Shown: in pieces, positions 43,965-52,184 of the stretch
How positions within the stretch are numbered: the stretch's first letter is position 1
Layout of the letters: every line of letters begins with the position of its first letter
DNA from: an uncultured Saprospiraceae bacterium
GTDB lineage: Bacteria > Bacteroidota > Bacteroidia > Chitinophagales > Saprospiraceae
DNA length: 64,000 nucleotides
Direction: 5' to 3'
Assembly: GCA_937926205.1 (NCBI GenBank)
Contig: CALEYL010000011.1
Location: 248,001 to 312,000 of the forward strand
Translations under genes and position numbers: made by a program
Notes under the pieces: model-generated
Seen by the model: the letters and a program-made list of their open reading frames with translations, nothing else
What the model was told of the DNA's origin: nothing
Database searches by the model: none

Positions 43965-44408
43965 ATGATCACTTTCCGCATTGCCGATGCATCCGATGCC
44001 GCTGCCGTCTCTTTACTGCTGGCCGCCCTTTTTGAAGAAGTGGAAGGCAGTCCGGATGCCGAAGACATTCATGAAATGTTTGCTGAAATTGAGGAAGACG
44101 ACAGCCATTCCACCTTGCTGGCATTGAACGAAGACGAAGATATTGTTGGCATTATGACGATTGTTGAATGTCTGTCGATTTCAGCAGGCGGAAAATACGG
44201 GGTGATTAATGAACTCTATGTGGTGCCGGAATACCGCTCGGCAGGCGTCGGCAAGTTGCTTGTGGCTGAAGTCAAAGAACTGGCAGAACACCGCAACTGG
44301 AAGCGCCTTGAAGTGACCACTCCGGGTGATGAATTTTCCAAAACACTCCACTTTTATGAAAAAGAGGGTTTTTATAAGATAGGACCCCGTTATTGTTACA
44401 AGACCTGA
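43965..44408 (+). CDS. GNAT-family N-acetyltransferase
   Basis: A 147-residue acetyltransferase that would transfer acetyl from acetyl-CoA to an amine. The fold is complete: GIMTIVECLSISAGGKYGVINELYVVPEYR (strands 3-4) and the pyrophosphate-binding loop RSAGVGKLLV, then LEVTTPG and YEKEGFYKIGPRYCYK at the end. The substrate is unknown. It has its own well-formed promoter and is followed by a CRP/FNR-like site belonging to the next transcript. Confidence 0.92.
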   Translation: MITFRIADASDAAAVSLLLAALFEEVEGSPDAEDIHEMFAEIEEDDSHSTLLALNEDEDIVGIMTIVECLSISAGGKYGVINELYVVPEYRSAGVGKLLVAEVKELAEHRNWKRLEVTTPGDEFSKTLHFYEKEGFYKIGPRYCYKT

Positions 44409-44441
44409 TATCCTTTTCTTTCCGTCACAATCTGCTGCCTC

Positions 44442-44457
44442 TGTGATCAACATCACG
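44442..44457. promoter_or_regulatory. CRP/FNR-family operator
   Basis: TGTGATCAACATCACG contains the perfect inverted repeat GTGAT-N4-ATCAC, close to the CRP (TGTGA-N6-TCACA) and FNR (TTGAT-N4-ATCAA) consensus. Its centre lies about 43 nt before the predicted transcription start, the normal place for an activator overlapping -41.5. Confidence 0.55.
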
Positions 44458-44478
44458 AACTGTTGGGTATCCTGCCGG

Positions 44479-44486
44479 TACCTTTG
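44479..44486 (+). promoter_or_regulatory. Promoter of the cupin/DUF2892 operon
   Basis: TACCTTTG fits TAnnTTTG, with no good TTG -33 element, as expected where an activator bound at 44442-44457 substitutes for it. It ends 54 nt before the cupin ATG at 44541. Confidence 0.5.
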
Positions 44487-44540
44487 TAATAACATATTTC
44501 ACAGCAAGAGCATTTGCTGAGGCAATACCAAATTTTCATT

Positions 44541-44828
44541 ATGAACATTATCGCACTGCATCCCAAAGAAAAAGGCGTCTCAGCCATTCCGTTATTTAAA
44601 GGTTCGGAAGGCACTGTGACAGCTTTACATCTTGTAACAGACCAATTTTTGAAAGCGCACATTACCAAGGTTCCTGCCCTTTTGATTTGTATACAGGGCA
44701 AAGTAGTTTTTGAAAATGAAAAAGGCATGAAAGAAACCTTGTTGCCGGGTGACTATGTCAACATTGAGCCCATGGTGAAGCATTGGGTAAATGGGGTTGA
44801 AGACAGTCATTTACTACTGGTGAAATAA
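44541..44828 (+). CDS. Small cupin-domain protein
   Basis: A 95-residue single cupin (KVPALLICIQGKVVFENEKGMKETLLPGDYVNIEPMVKHWVNGVEDSHLLLVK as residues 43-95, described rather than quoted in full as motif blocks GKVVFENEKG and PGDYVNIEPMVKHWV). The metal-binding histidines are only partly present. The start is the ATG giving MNIIALHPKEKG; an upstream frame is not coding-like. It is probably co-transcribed with the following DUF2892 gene under a CRP/FNR-type activator. Such small cupins with DUF2892 proteins occur in anaerobic or nitric-oxide response clusters of related bacteria, which is the best guess for its role. Confidence 0.8.
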   Translation: MNIIALHPKEKGVSAIPLFKGSEGTVTALHLVTDQFLKAHITKVPALLICIQGKVVFENEKGMKETLLPGDYVNIEPMVKHWVNGVEDSHLLLVK

Positions 44829-44859
44829 TTTTACCTTAAAATATGATTATCAATTTCTT

Positions 44860-45102
44860 ATGATCAATCAAATGCTTTTTACCGGTTGGCATTTTATGCG
44901 CTGGATGCGCCTCGGATTTGGCTCTTTTGTTGCCGTTCAGGCGATCCAGACTCAGGATGCTTTTGCAGGATTAATTGCTGCATTTTTTCTTTTTCAGGCA
45001 CTTACGAATACCGGGTGCTGTGGCGCAAACGGGTGTGCGGTTCCTGCTTCCAGAACACCTGCAACCAAAGCCGAAACCGTTGAATTTGAAGAAATAAAAT
45101 AA
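44860..45102 (+). CDS. DUF2892/YgaP-like small membrane protein
   Basis: An 80-residue protein with two hydrophobic stretches (RLGFGSFVAVQAIQ and AGLIAAFFLFQALTN) and a cysteine-rich turn TGCCGANGC before a polar tail. This matches the YgaP-type transmembrane (DUF2892) family with the CCGxxGC variation common in Bacteroidota. It follows the cupin gene by 31 nt and is likely part of the same CRP/FNR-controlled unit. Function unknown. Confidence 0.8.
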   Translation: MINQMLFTGWHFMRWMRLGFGSFVAVQAIQTQDAFAGLIAAFFLFQALTNTGCCGANGCAVPASRTPATKAETVEFEEIK

Positions 45103-45113
45103 AAACTCTTGTT

Positions 45114-46727
45114 ATGAAGTCGCTCTTCTTTTCCTTATTCCTTTCGGGAATCATTTTGACAGGAAACGCTCAAACCAGCCCCTTTAACATCCACCTCGAA
45201 CCTTTATCCATACCCAATGTAGGTGGACTCCAGGCATATGCCTTTGGTCAGCACGGCGGCAAATGGCTCCTGATCGGGGGGCGACTCGACGGATTACACA
45301 TGCGGCAGCCTTTTGCTTCTTTCGATTTGGCAGGCCATAACAACCAGCTTCTGGTCGTCGATCCGGTCTTAAAGCAAAGATGGTCGGCGCCGCTGACAAC
45401 GCTGCCCGTCTCCGTCAGAGAGCAATTGAGTTCGACCAACATGCAGTTTATCCAGGAGGGAGATCAACTTTACCTCATCGGGGGCTATGGATACAGCAAT
45501 ACGGCGGGCGACCACGTGACTTTTGATAAATTAACTGCAGTGGATGTTCCCGGGGTCATTAATGCCGTCGTCAACGGAACTGCTTTCACCTCTTTTTTTC
45601 GTCAGATTGCCGATGCACAGTTTGCAGTCACAGGCGGGCATTTGATCAAAATATACGACACTTACAACCTGGTGGGAGGACAACGGTTTGAAGGGCGGTA
45701 CAACCCCATGGGACCTAACCATGGCCCCGGGTTTACACAGGAATATACCGAACAAATCCGCAAATTCAGGATCAATGATGACGGCGTAAGCCTTTCAGTG
45801 GTTCATTTGCCGCCGTTAACGGATACAGAGCAATTGCACCGCCGGGACTACAACGTTGCACCGCAAATTTTGCCCGATGGATCGGAAGGCGCTACTGCCT
45901 TTTCGGGTGTTTTTCAAAAAACAGTCGATTTACCCTACCTCAACTGCGTGAACATTGACAGCAGCGGATACGCTGTTAATGATGCTTTTTCGCAATACTA
46001 CAACCACTATCATTGTGCTTTTATGCCGCTCTATTCGGTTGATGCCAATGAGATGCACACGGTTTTTTTCGGAGGGATTGCGCAGTTTTACGACAGCCTC
46101 GGCACCCTGGTTCAGGACAACAATGTACCTTTTGTCAGAACAATAGCCCGGGTCACGCGAAGCGCCGATGGCGTAATGGCAGAGTATAAACTTCCGGTGG
46201 AGATGCCTGCTTTGCTGGGGGCCGGGGCCGAGTTTATTCCGCTGGAAGGGCTTCCGGCTTATGCGAACGGCGTCATAAAACTGGATGAGCTGACTGCTGA
46301 CACCCTGTTCGTAGGCTACATCTACGGCGGCATTGCCAGTTCGGCGCCAAATGTATTTTGGATTAATACAGGTACAGAGAGTGTTGCAAGCAGCCAGATT
46401 TTTAAGGTTTTTGTTGTAAAAAATACGACAACAGCAACCCATGAATTGAATGTGCAAAGTACCGGAACGCTTCAATTGCAGGTATTTCCGAATCCAAGCA
46501 GGGGCGGATTCAGCGTCAAATTCCACCTGAATGAAGCGAAGCGCGCCTGGTTGAGCATCTCAGACAGAAACGGGAAAATCATAGATCGGGAAATCTTAAC
46601 AGACCTTGAGCCCGGCGAAAACATCGTTACACGTCAATTGAGCCGAACCGTGGCGGGCAATGCCTGTTACGTGACGTTGGAAACTGAGATGGAAAAGGCA
46701 ACGGTGAAAGCGATCATCCATAGATAA
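45114..46727 (+). CDS. T9SS-exported protein with kelch-like repeats
   Basis: A 537-residue protein with signal peptide (MKSLFFSLFLSGIILTGNAQ). The body has kelch-like blades (GGKWLLIGGRLDGLH, GDQLYLIGGYGYSN, HTVFFGGIAQFYDS, LFVGYIYGGIAS). The last 80 residues are a type A T9SS sorting domain (LQVFPNPSRGGFSVKFHL ... to the end). It begins 11 nt after the DUF2892 stop, so it could be read through from that operon. It converges on a fucosidase gene with only 8 nt between the stops. Ligand unknown. Confidence 0.8.
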   Translation: MKSLFFSLFLSGIILTGNAQTSPFNIHLEPLSIPNVGGLQAYAFGQHGGKWLLIGGRLDGLHMRQPFASFDLAGHNNQLLVVDPVLKQRWSAPLTTLPVSVREQLSSTNMQFIQEGDQLYLIGGYGYSNTAGDHVTFDKLTAVDVPGVINAVVNGTAFTSFFRQIADAQFAVTGGHLIKIYDTYNLVGGQRFEGRYNPMGPNHGPGFTQEYTEQIRKFRINDDGVSLSVVHLPPLTDTEQLHRRDYNVAPQILPDGSEGATAFSGVFQKTVDLPYLNCVNIDSSGYAVNDAFSQYYNHYHCAFMPLYSVDANEMHTVFFGGIAQFYDSLGTLVQDNNVPFVRTIARVTRSADGVMAEYKLPVEMPALLGAGAEFIPLEGLPAYANGVIKLDELTADTLFVGYIYGGIASSAPNVFWINTGTESVASSQIFKVFVVKNTTTATHELNVQSTGTLQLQVFPNPSRGGFSVKFHLNEAKRAWLSISDRNGKIIDREILTDLEPGENIVTRQLSRTVAGNACYVTLETEMEKATVKAIIHR

Positions 46728-46735
46728 AACAGGCA

Positions 46736-48796
46736 CTATTTCCTTTTCGTCTCTACCAGAATTTCGTCTGTAAAAACCCAGCATTTTCCACCGGCGCCCG
46801 GGTGCCATGCGGGGCAGGTACCCTGGTTTTTGGCAACAACCCTCAGATAGCGGTGCTTTGCGGATAATGGAATGGAAAAGGAAAGTGTCGCATTGGCTTC
46901 GTCTTCCACGGCTTCAGGAATTTCCTGTTCCGCCAGTCGGGCAAAATTTACGCCATCGTCTGAACCCCAGACTTCCAGTTTTCGGGGCAGGAAAATCCAG
47001 GAAGGAAGCACGCGGAGAAAAGACAATTGCACGACGTTTACCCTTTTTTTAGCGCCCAAATCCAGTACGGCTGAAAAATCAGCGCCCTCAAATCCCAGCC
47101 AATTGCCATCGTATAAATTGGTGCTTCCACGTACGCCATCCACCAAGCTCAGCGCTCCGAGTGCAGCGTATTTATCGGCATAAGCGGATTCTAAAGTCAA
47201 TCCATAGCGCGCTTTCCGGTAGTCCATTTGCGTCGTTTCACTGCTCATTTTTCCGGATGTCCGGGCGATGGCTTTAACGGTTTTGGAAACGGAAATGGCA
47301 AATGGTTTTTGGTAATGTTTTGATCCTGAATTTGGCTCGCTGCCGTCGGTCGTAAAGTAAATTTCAGCGCCCGGTTCTGCCGAAATCTGAACGACCGTGC
47401 TGGTGGTAAAAATCTCCGTTTTTTTGTGTTGCCCGGGTTGTTTGCCAATCACCGGCGTTGCGGTAACCGTTTCGGGGTTGCCCTGCATGCGTAGCACAAG
47501 AGGGTAGGGGCTTGCGCTTCCGTTCGGCAGGCGGATTTGTATGCCATCCGGTGTTTGACGCCAGGGAATGGGGTTGGAACTTCCTAACAAGGTAATGGTA
47601 CTGCCTGCTTCAGGGCGGATCTTTTTCAGGGTCATTTCGGCGCCCTGAACTTTGCGGATGAAGACATAAATCGCACCGTTTGCGCCTGAGGCATAGCGGA
47701 TGTTTTCGCCTTCCCGCCAGTGTGTCCAGGGCCTGGAGGCATAAACAGCTTCGTTGTTGACTGCCATCCATTCACCGATGGCTTTCAGCCGTTCCACGCA
47801 TTCGGGAGGGAACAGGCCTTCTGCTGTTGGGCCTACGTTGAGTAAAAAATTCCCGCCTTTGGCTGTAATGTCGGCGATGTTCCAGATCAGCTCTTCTGCC
47901 GGTTTAAAGTTTTTATCATTTTTGTTGTAGCCCCAATGGTCGTTCATCGTCATGCAGCTCTCCCAATCGAGGGTGCTTTTTTCTTCCAGAATTTCCTGCT
48001 CAGGCGTACCAAAATCACCCGCAGCAGCTTCAGGACTCATGCCCTGCATGCCGTTGCGGCCTTTACCTACGCGGTTGTTGATGATGATGTTGGGTTGCAG
48101 GTCGCGGACGTATTGATAAAGCGCTTTGCCCTGTTCTTCGGTCCATTCGTCTATCCATTCTCCGTCGAACCAAAGTACGCCGATGTCGCCGTAATTCGTC
48201 AGCAATTCGCGAAGTTGTGGCAGCATGTATTCGTCGCGGTAGCGCGTAAATTCCGCCTTGATTTCGCTCGGCGTCCTGGTGACCTGGCCATTGAGCGGAG
48301 TCGAAATGTGCCAGTCCATAATCGAATGGTAAAAACACAGCTTCAAACCATGTTTGCGGCAAGCGTCGGCAAGTTCCCGCAAAGGATCGCGTTTGAAAGG
48401 CGTGCGGTCTATGATGTCGTAATCGCTGACTTTTGAATCGAACAGGCAAAACCCATCGTGGTGCTTGGATGTGATGACAATGTATTTCATGCCCGCATTT
48501 TTTGCCAAGAGCACCCAATCTTCGGCATTGAACTGAACGGGATTGAATTGCGGCGCAAACTTTTCGTATTCCGGCCTGGGGATCTTCGCTTCGTACATCA
48601 GCCATTCGCCATAATTTTTTTGCCCTTTGTACTCGCCGGCAGCCACGGCATAAATTCCCCAGTGGATGAACAATCCGAATTTAGCGTCTTTCCACCAGGC
48701 CATACGCTGACTTTTCGCCTCGGGCGATTCTGTTTGTTGCGAAAAAAGGCTCTGGGCCAAAAGCAGGAGGGCAAATACGAAGCGGTAATTTTTCAT
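46736..48796 (-). CDS. Multidomain alpha-L-fucosidase, GH29 with C-terminal binding domain
   Basis: A 686-residue secreted enzyme, started at the ATG giving MKNYRFVFALLLLAQSLFSQ. GH29 motifs: WWKDAKFGLFIHWGIYAVAAG, YIVITSKHHDGFCLFDS, LCFYHSIMDWH and IGVLWFDGEWIDEW with the nucleophile aspartate. A chitobiase-C-like sandwich (SAEPGAEIYFTTDGSEPNSGS, about 490-540) and an F5/8-type carbohydrate-binding domain (about 560-686; LYDGNWLGFEGADFSAVLDLGAKKRV) follow. After DWH, where relatives have DWHHPDY, the sequence reads ISTPLNGQ, encoded by a 21-nt stretch matching an arm of the 40-bp palindrome at 25.17 kb at 20 positions. It is the third fucosidase here. Confidence 0.93.
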   Translation of the reverse strand: MKNYRFVFALLLLAQSLFSQQTESPEAKSQRMAWWKDAKFGLFIHWGIYAVAAGEYKGQKNYGEWLMYEAKIPRPEYEKFAPQFNPVQFNAEDWVLLAKNAGMKYIVITSKHHDGFCLFDSKVSDYDIIDRTPFKRDPLRELADACRKHGLKLCFYHSIMDWHISTPLNGQVTRTPSEIKAEFTRYRDEYMLPQLRELLTNYGDIGVLWFDGEWIDEWTEEQGKALYQYVRDLQPNIIINNRVGKGRNGMQGMSPEAAAGDFGTPEQEILEEKSTLDWESCMTMNDHWGYNKNDKNFKPAEELIWNIADITAKGGNFLLNVGPTAEGLFPPECVERLKAIGEWMAVNNEAVYASRPWTHWREGENIRYASGANGAIYVFIRKVQGAEMTLKKIRPEAGSTITLLGSSNPIPWRQTPDGIQIRLPNGSASPYPLVLRMQGNPETVTATPVIGKQPGQHKKTEIFTTSTVVQISAEPGAEIYFTTDGSEPNSGSKHYQKPFAISVSKTVKAIARTSGKMSSETTQMDYRKARYGLTLESAYADKYAALGALSLVDGVRGSTNLYDGNWLGFEGADFSAVLDLGAKKRVNVVQLSFLRVLPSWIFLPRKLEVWGSDDGVNFARLAEQEIPEAVEDEANATLSFSIPLSAKHRYLRVVAKNQGTCPAWHPGAGGKCWVFTDEILVETKRK

Positions 48797-48820
48797 TAGC
48801 GGAAGGTTTTCGTTTACTCT

Positions 48821-48828
48821 CAAATATA
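48821..48828 (-). promoter_or_regulatory. Promoter of the third fucosidase
   Basis: On the minus strand this reads TATATTTG, a TAnnTTTG box ending 24 nt before the ATG at 48796, the same spacing as several other genes in the window. Confidence 0.5.
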
Positions 48829-48889
48829 AGGCCGATTTTATAAAATATAAAAACAGCCTGTTTCTTGAGGATACAGCCGTTTCCTGTGT

Positions 48890-49777
48890 TCAATACAAAG
48901 CCAGCAAACAAATCCCCGTCAAAATCAATAAAGCGCCGATTAATCTGGTTTTAACCTGTTCTTCAGCCAGAAACCTTGCTCCCATTACCACACCGATGAC
49001 GATGCTGAATTCCCGAATCGGCGCCACTGCATGAACGGGCGCACTTTTCATGGCATACAGCACCAAAATAAAAGCAAAGGGACTGACAATGGCGATGGTC
49101 AATATTTTTTGCCAGTGCTCTCGCCAGATTTTCCAAACCCCTTCTTTGTTTTTACGGGCATGGGGCAACAAAAGCAGCAGCCGGATAGGGTGAGCGGTAT
49201 ATTCGATCAAAACAGGCGCAATCGCAAGCGTGGTAACGCAATAACCATCAAAAATGGTGTAGCAGGAAATGAGAAAGCCGGTAGTCATGCCATAAAATAC
49301 CCCCTTGAGCACCCTTAAATCTTTTTGCGCTGTGGCGTTCGGCTGCCATAACTGCCTGAAGCTGAATCCGCCGATGACCAGTGCGCCGGCGCCTACAAAT
49401 ACCAAACCCAATATGTCCTGATACTGGATTTGTTCATTGAGAAACAAATAGGCGCCAATGCCTGAAAAGACCGGCCCTGTGCCTCGAGCCAATGGATAAA
49501 CAACAGAAAGATCAGCTTCCTGGTAGCCCTTTTGCAATACCAGAAAATAGACGGTGTGCAGGATGCCTGTAATCAATAAAGCAAGGACGTTGATGGTGGT
49601 CCAGTCGAATCCGAAATGCCAGATCTGGACAACCGATACCGGCAACAAAATGACGGACATCACCAGCGCCAGCAGCCAGACAAAGAGGCCACCACCCGGA
49701 ATGGTTTTGGCTAAATAATTCCATCCTGCATGGAGGAAAGAAGAAAAAAGCACCAAAAGGAGGATCGGGAGAGGCAT
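48890..49777 (-). CDS. EamA/DMT-family transporter
   Basis: A 295-residue inner-membrane protein with about ten transmembrane helices arranged as two EamA halves (first LFSSFLHAGWNYLAK ... VVYPLARGTGPVFSGIGAYLFLNEQI, second SPFAFILVLYAMKSAPVHAVAPIREFSIVIGVVMGARFLAEEQ). The conserved proline- and glutamate-containing helix ends match drug/metabolite exporters. Substrate unknown. It is transcribed toward the fucosidase but has its own position 94 nt away. Confidence 0.88.
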   Translation of the reverse strand: MPLPILLLVLFSSFLHAGWNYLAKTIPGGGLFVWLLALVMSVILLPVSVVQIWHFGFDWTTINVLALLITGILHTVYFLVLQKGYQEADLSVVYPLARGTGPVFSGIGAYLFLNEQIQYQDILGLVFVGAGALVIGGFSFRQLWQPNATAQKDLRVLKGVFYGMTTGFLISCYTIFDGYCVTTLAIAPVLIEYTAHPIRLLLLLPHARKNKEGVWKIWREHWQKILTIAIVSPFAFILVLYAMKSAPVHAVAPIREFSIVIGVVMGARFLAEEQVKTRLIGALLILTGICLLALY

Positions 49778-49877
49778 TTAAGTTGGGTAATTGTTATTCC
49801 AGCGTGTGCGTTATACAAAGTAGGTAAAGATAGTGTGTCTGAGTTAAGCATACTGTCGATCTGAACAATAAATTTTG

Positions 49878-49885
49878 TATATTTG
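49878..49885 (+). promoter_or_regulatory. Promoter of the toxin-antitoxin pair
   Basis: TATATTTG fits TAnnTTTG and ends 24 nt before the ATG at 49910. No clear -33 TTG is seen. Confidence 0.45.
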
Positions 49886-49909
49886 TAGACGTTCCAAAAT
49901 CAATATGTC

Positions 49910-50134
49910 ATGGTTGTTACGATCAAAATTCAAAATAAGCAGGAGTATGAATGGCTCCTCCCCTTATTAGATACATTGAAAAAGCAAGGCGCCGCTATTC
50001 AAATTGCCGAAGATGAAACGGCCGACCAGGATCTGTTGGAAAAAAGGAAGTCGTATCTGGAATTCCTGAATCAATATGCGATTCCTGTTAAAAAAGTTGA
50101 AATCCCTAATCGCGAAGAGCGCAATGCCAGATAA
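49910..50134 (+). CDS. Probable antitoxin of a PIN toxin pair
   Basis: A 74-residue protein: a short strand-helix N-terminus (MVVTIKIQNKQEYEWLLPLLDTLKKQG) and a charged helical C-terminus that could wrap the toxin (LLEKRKSYLEFLNQYAIPVKK). No known DNA-binding fold is certain. It overlaps the PIN toxin gene by 11 nt, the usual antitoxin-first coupling. The identification rests on that arrangement and size. Confidence 0.75.
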   Translation: MVVTIKIQNKQEYEWLLPLLDTLKKQGAAIQIAEDETADQDLLEKRKSYLEFLNQYAIPVKKVEIPNREERNAR

Positions 50135-50561
50135 AAATTTTTGGGACAGCAATCTCTGGATTTACCTGAATGCTATCAGCGAAGATGCTCGTGATGTTGA
50201 AAAAAAGAACATACTTGAAGCTTTGCTTTTAGAGTCCTCTCATATTGTTGTATCTGCCCAGGTACTCAATGAAGTCGCTAATGTGCTTTTAAAGAAATTC
50301 CAGAAATCAGAAATAGAAGTAAAAACTAGAATCGAACAAATTATGATCCAAAGTACGGTCATTAATTTGGGAAGCAAGTTGACTTTAAAGGCATTGGATT
50401 TAAGGGGGCGATACCAATTTAGTTGGTTCGACAGTCTCATCGTTGCAACCGCTCTTGAAGGAGATTGTGCTTCGCTTTATTCAGAAGATCTTCAGGCTAA
50501 TTTATTAATTGAAGGCAGACTACGCGTCGTCAATCCCTTTGAAACGGTTATTAAAGGCTAG
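50124..50561 (+). CDS. PIN-domain toxin, VapC-like ribonuclease
   Basis: A 145-residue PIN nuclease. The metal-binding acids are D8 (FWDSNLWIY), E50 (AQVLNEVANVL), D103 (SWFDSLIVATAL) and the E121-D122 pair (YSEDLQ), the expected four-acid pattern. VapC toxins cut specific RNAs when freed from the antitoxin. The ATG at 50124 gives MPDKNFWDSN and overlaps the antitoxin stop; the in-frame ATG at 50076 would add 16 unlikely residues. Confidence 0.88.
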   Translation: MPDKNFWDSNLWIYLNAISEDARDVEKKNILEALLLESSHIVVSAQVLNEVANVLLKKFQKSEIEVKTRIEQIMIQSTVINLGSKLTLKALDLRGRYQFSWFDSLIVATALEGDCASLYSEDLQANLLIEGRLRVVNPFETVIKG

Positions 50562-50646
50562 ATTACATCCACCTGGCCATACTGATGCCTTTTGTTTCGC
50601 GTATCGAATCCATTGGAAGTGACCGACACGCGAAACATCAAACAGC

Positions 50647-51603
50647 TTAAAAAAAACTCTGAAACGTAGTCCCTCTGGCCTTCCCTTCCGCACCAATGGT
50701 GACATTAAAGCCCAGTGACAGCGACAGAATATGCTGGCTGCGTTTGTTTTCTTCCCCTTTTTTAGGAGAGGCCAGGTCCATTAGGTCGTAAAAACCCATG
50801 CCGCTGGCAAAAACACGGCTGCTTTTGAAGACTTTTTTGGACACCCGTGCACCGGCTATGGGGCCAAAATGGAACGAATTTCCGCCTACGTCTTTGGGAA
50901 GCAGAACCCGGCTGGTTTCCGCCAGGTTTTGTAAGGCCACCAATTGGGTTGCGGTGAAGTCATTTTCAGTCGCAATGCGCTGGATTTCACTGTTCAGGTG
51001 AGTGAAAAAACCGGCCTCGCTCTCTGAACGGGCAAAACTACCGTCGAAGCCTACCCGGGCGCCGGCAAAAAATTCATAATCGAAAGAACGGCTGATGCTT
51101 TGTGCGCCTGCGCCGTAATCGGTTTTTGCCAGGTTCATCTGGTAGTCCAGGTGCAGGTTCATGCCTTTTTTGCCTTCGCGGAAATAACCCGGGCTCACAC
51201 CTAATTCGAGAAAATGGCGTTGTATTTTAAGGTCAGATGATTCGCCAAAGCCATAGCGCACAAAAAACATGATCACCGTTTTGTTGTAGCCGTTTCGGCC
51301 AAATTCCTGCCCGAGATCAATGTCGTTGAGCGGTTCGTCGGCGCCACGGAGGAGTGTTTCCAGCGTTGCACCGAGCTTCACCAGGTTCCACATCGCCTGG
51401 AAATGCGGATTTGAAGAAAGACTTGCGCGGTCATCCAGCGCAAAGATGGTTGCCGTTTGAAGTCCTATATCGAGTTGCGAATCGTTCATATTGAGCAGGT
51501 AGCGGCGGTTGCCGTGTTGCTGGATTTGTTGTGCGTCAGACACTGCAGGAACCAAACCCAGTACACCAATGACGAGTAGAATTATCCTGTTCATATTACG
51601 CAT
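50647..51603 (-). CDS. Exported protein of unknown function
   Basis: A 318-residue protein with a signal peptide (MNRIILLVIGVLGLVPAVSDAQ after a second possible start at codon 4). The body alternates strands and helices (MMNDSQL-type N-part, GATLETLLRGADEPLNDIDLGQEF, FARSESEAGFFTHLNSEIQRI) and ends with barrel-like strands (HILSLSLGFNVTIGA). It may be a small outer-membrane barrel. No family recognised. It lies downstream of the four-helix gene on the same strand. Confidence 0.6.
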   Translation of the reverse strand: MRNMNRIILLVIGVLGLVPAVSDAQQIQQHGNRRYLLNMNDSQLDIGLQTATIFALDDRASLSSNPHFQAMWNLVKLGATLETLLRGADEPLNDIDLGQEFGRNGYNKTVIMFFVRYGFGESSDLKIQRHFLELGVSPGYFREGKKGMNLHLDYQMNLAKTDYGAGAQSISRSFDYEFFAGARVGFDGSFARSESEAGFFTHLNSEIQRIATENDFTATQLVALQNLAETSRVLLPKDVGGNSFHFGPIAGARVSKKVFKSSRVFASGMGFYDLMDLASPKKGEENKRSQHILSLSLGFNVTIGAEGKARGTTFQSFF

Positions 51604-51635
51604 GATTATGTTATTTAAAAATGATTGACTTAGTC

Positions 51636-52154
51636 GTTGTTGGTTGATGGTTGTTCGTTGTTCGTTGTTGGTTGTTCGTTGGATTACGGACTTCCAAAAA
51701 GAGTAGTTCCTTTTGAAAAGCTTACTTAATTTAGCCTTTTCAAATAATTGATGTAACCATTAATCAATTGAATGGACCGATTAATCAGTTGTCTGCCCTG
51801 TTCATATTCTTCTGCGCTGATGTACTGCTCTTCGTATGCGGTTATGACATCGTCTATCAGCTCGTACAAAGACCCCCGTGATATTCGGTAATGTTGCATG
51901 TTTTCCTTGTGATGATGGCGTCCGAAACCTTCGGCAATATTTCTAGTAGTCGAGCGAGCAGCCCGTCTCATGTTATCTTTTAAGTCAAAATTTTCATCCT
52001 TGGGGAATTTTAGGCTCACCTCCATAGTCCATCGCACAATTTGCCTGCACGCTTTCCAACACTCCAATTCTTCAAAACTTTGTAGTGTAGCCATAAACGT
52101 ATTTTAAAAATTAATCCTATTTAATCATAAAACCAACAACCATCAACCAACAAC
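51636..52154. repeat. Inverted repeat bracketing the four-helix gene
   Basis: GTTGTTGGTTGATGGTTGTT (51636-51655) recurs as its exact reverse complement at 52135-52154. Both arms continue into low-complexity GTTGTTC/GTTGGTT-type heptamer runs (to 51682 and 52182). The 479 nt between the arms hold only the four-helix gene, so the whole block could fold or move as a unit. Confidence 0.7.
51726..52094 (-). CDS. Four-helix-bundle protein of the 23S rRNA intervening-sequence family
   Basis: A 122-residue protein with the family signature: ELECWKACRQIVRWTMEVSLKFPKDENFDLKDNMRRAARSTTRNIAEGFGRHH at residues 10-62 (described as helix 1, then RRAARSTTRNIAEGFGR, the most conserved block), SRGSLYELIDDVITAYE and a C-terminal helix LIQLINGYINYLKRL. 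Members are found inside 23S rRNA intervening sequences and as stand-alone genes, and resemble the Avd accessory proteins of diversity-generating retroelements. No reverse transcriptase or rRNA is near. It is enclosed by a 20-bp inverted repeat, suggesting mobility as a unit. Confidence 0.9.
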   Translation of the reverse strand: MATLQSFEELECWKACRQIVRWTMEVSLKFPKDENFDLKDNMRRAARSTTRNIAEGFGRHHHKENMQHYRISRGSLYELIDDVITAYEEQYISAEEYEQGRQLINRSIQLINGYINYLKRLN

Positions 52155-52184
52155 CAACAACGAACAACGAACAACGAACAACCC

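Noticed and set aside
51726..52094. Avd accessory protein of a diversity-generating retroelement
   Set aside because: No reverse transcriptase, template or variable repeat is seen nearby; the IVS-family reading is simpler.
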